In this document: piece by piece, positions 63,541 through 64,000 of the stretch
Layout of the letters: every line of letters begins with the position of its first letter
Numbering within the stretch: position 1 is the stretch's first letter
Origin: Oikopleura dioica
Taxonomy: Eukaryota; Chordata; Appendicularia; Copelata; Oikopleuridae
DNA: 64,000 nucleotides
Direction of reading: 5' to 3'
NCBI GenBank assembly: GCA_907165135.1
Contig: OU015569.1
Coordinates: forward strand, 8,742,501 to 8,806,500
Notes under the pieces: model-generated
Told to the model about the DNA's origin: nothing
What the model saw: the letters and a program-made list of their open reading frames with translations, nothing else
Databases searched by the model: none
Made by a program: the position numbers and the translations under genes

Positions 63541-64000
63541 ATGAATGTCACTTATCAGTATCAATGGGCAGCTGCTATCGCGAAAAGTAAGAGTTAAGCG
63601 GAATCAAAAGTTAAGATTCATAACCATTATATGATACATTTTCTAAGACGATTGGAATGCGCTGGAAACACAAATTCGTTCGGGGCTAAATGTCAATAGA
63701 GGTCCTATAATTCATACGGCCATACAACAGAAACGGTACCGAATCGCAGAAAAACTCATTGAGCACGGGTAAGTAAATTGAGAACTAACAAGTTTACATT
63801 TGTATTTAGCGCCGACGTGAATAAAGTGAATAGAAAAGGGAAGTCGCCGCTACAGATTCTCATAGAAAATAACAAATTCAACCCTCCGAATGTTAAACAC
63901 CGCAGAAGCTCTAAACGAGAAGCGTATTTGAAACGGAAAAAAGAATATGCGGAAAAACTAAAAGCGAAGTCTCAAATTGAATCACTCATTGAAGTCAAAG
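63541..64000 (+). CDS. ankyrin-repeat protein, N-terminal part (truncated by window end)
   Basis: ATG at 63541 (MNVTYQYQWAAAIAK), a GT-AG intron, then NDWNALETQIRSGLNVNRGP, HTAIQQKRYRIAEKLIEHGA, DVNKVNRKGKSPLQILIENN: one and a half ankyrin repeats. A Lys/Glu-rich helix (KREAYLKRKKEYAEKLKAKS) follows to the window edge, still open. Two small introns are GT-AG. The first exon lies directly next to, and on the opposite strand from, the tyrosine kinase's alpha-D exon. Confidence 0.7.

Overview
The window looks like nuclear DNA from a larvacean tunicate, most probably Oikopleura dioica or a close relative. About 25 genes are packed into 64 kb on both strands. Most introns are only 35-60 bp, many 3' ends converge or overlap, and the proteins are plainly metazoan (calcium-channel beta subunit, Polo kinase, proprotein convertase, flightless I, zona pellucida domain). 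A recurring minority of introns make sense only with GA-AG or GC-AG boundaries, a known oikopleurid trait. The species call is inference; no rRNA, tRNA or mitochondrial marker was seen.

Layout. 1-654: 3' end of an unrecognised gene. 655-5343: gene-poor, AT-rich stretch. 5344-22918 (+): a giant secreted protein of about 5,690 residues related to fibrocystin-L, with TIG, PA14, kringle, EGF, lectin-like, G8 and parallel beta-helix modules and, unexpectedly, a C-terminal zona pellucida (ZP) module; one exon is 11.75 kb. 23155-26002: a small secreted basic protein (-) and a secreted fibrinogen-domain protein with a polybasic head (+). 26167-26929 (-): orphan gene. 27489-29317 (+): voltage-gated calcium channel beta subunit. 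29503-31759: three small orphan genes, the last with a sushi-like module. 32933-36101 (+): secreted-phospholipase-A2-like protein with a broken catalytic dyad and a galaxin-like tail. 36855-37700 (+): intronless orphan. 38120-39343 (+): succinyl-CoA ligase alpha. 39451-39726 (-): small C2H2 zinc-finger protein.

40264-42654 (-): Polo-like kinase. 42771-45172: three small orphan genes. 45711-46882 (+): TSSK-type kinase. 47183-47566 (-): possible small membrane protein. 47582-50438 (+): furin-type proprotein convertase. 50894-52541 (-): CIBAR/FAM92 BAR-domain protein. 52866-53215 (-): 76-residue orphan. 54645-56207 (-): Y-box protein. 56588-57689 (-): ETF alpha. 57926-62462 (-): flightless I. 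62679-63530 (-): C-terminal part of a cytoplasmic-type tyrosine kinase. 63541-64000 (+): start of an ankyrin-repeat protein on the opposite strand, apparently inside the kinase gene.

The most novel object is the giant G8/TIG/kringle/ZP protein. It has four tetrabasic sites of the kind cut by furin-like convertases, and a furin-type convertase is encoded 25 kb away; any functional link is inference. Exon coordinates were worked out by hand from reading frame, splice-site context and family alignment from memory. They should be read as gene models without transcript support.
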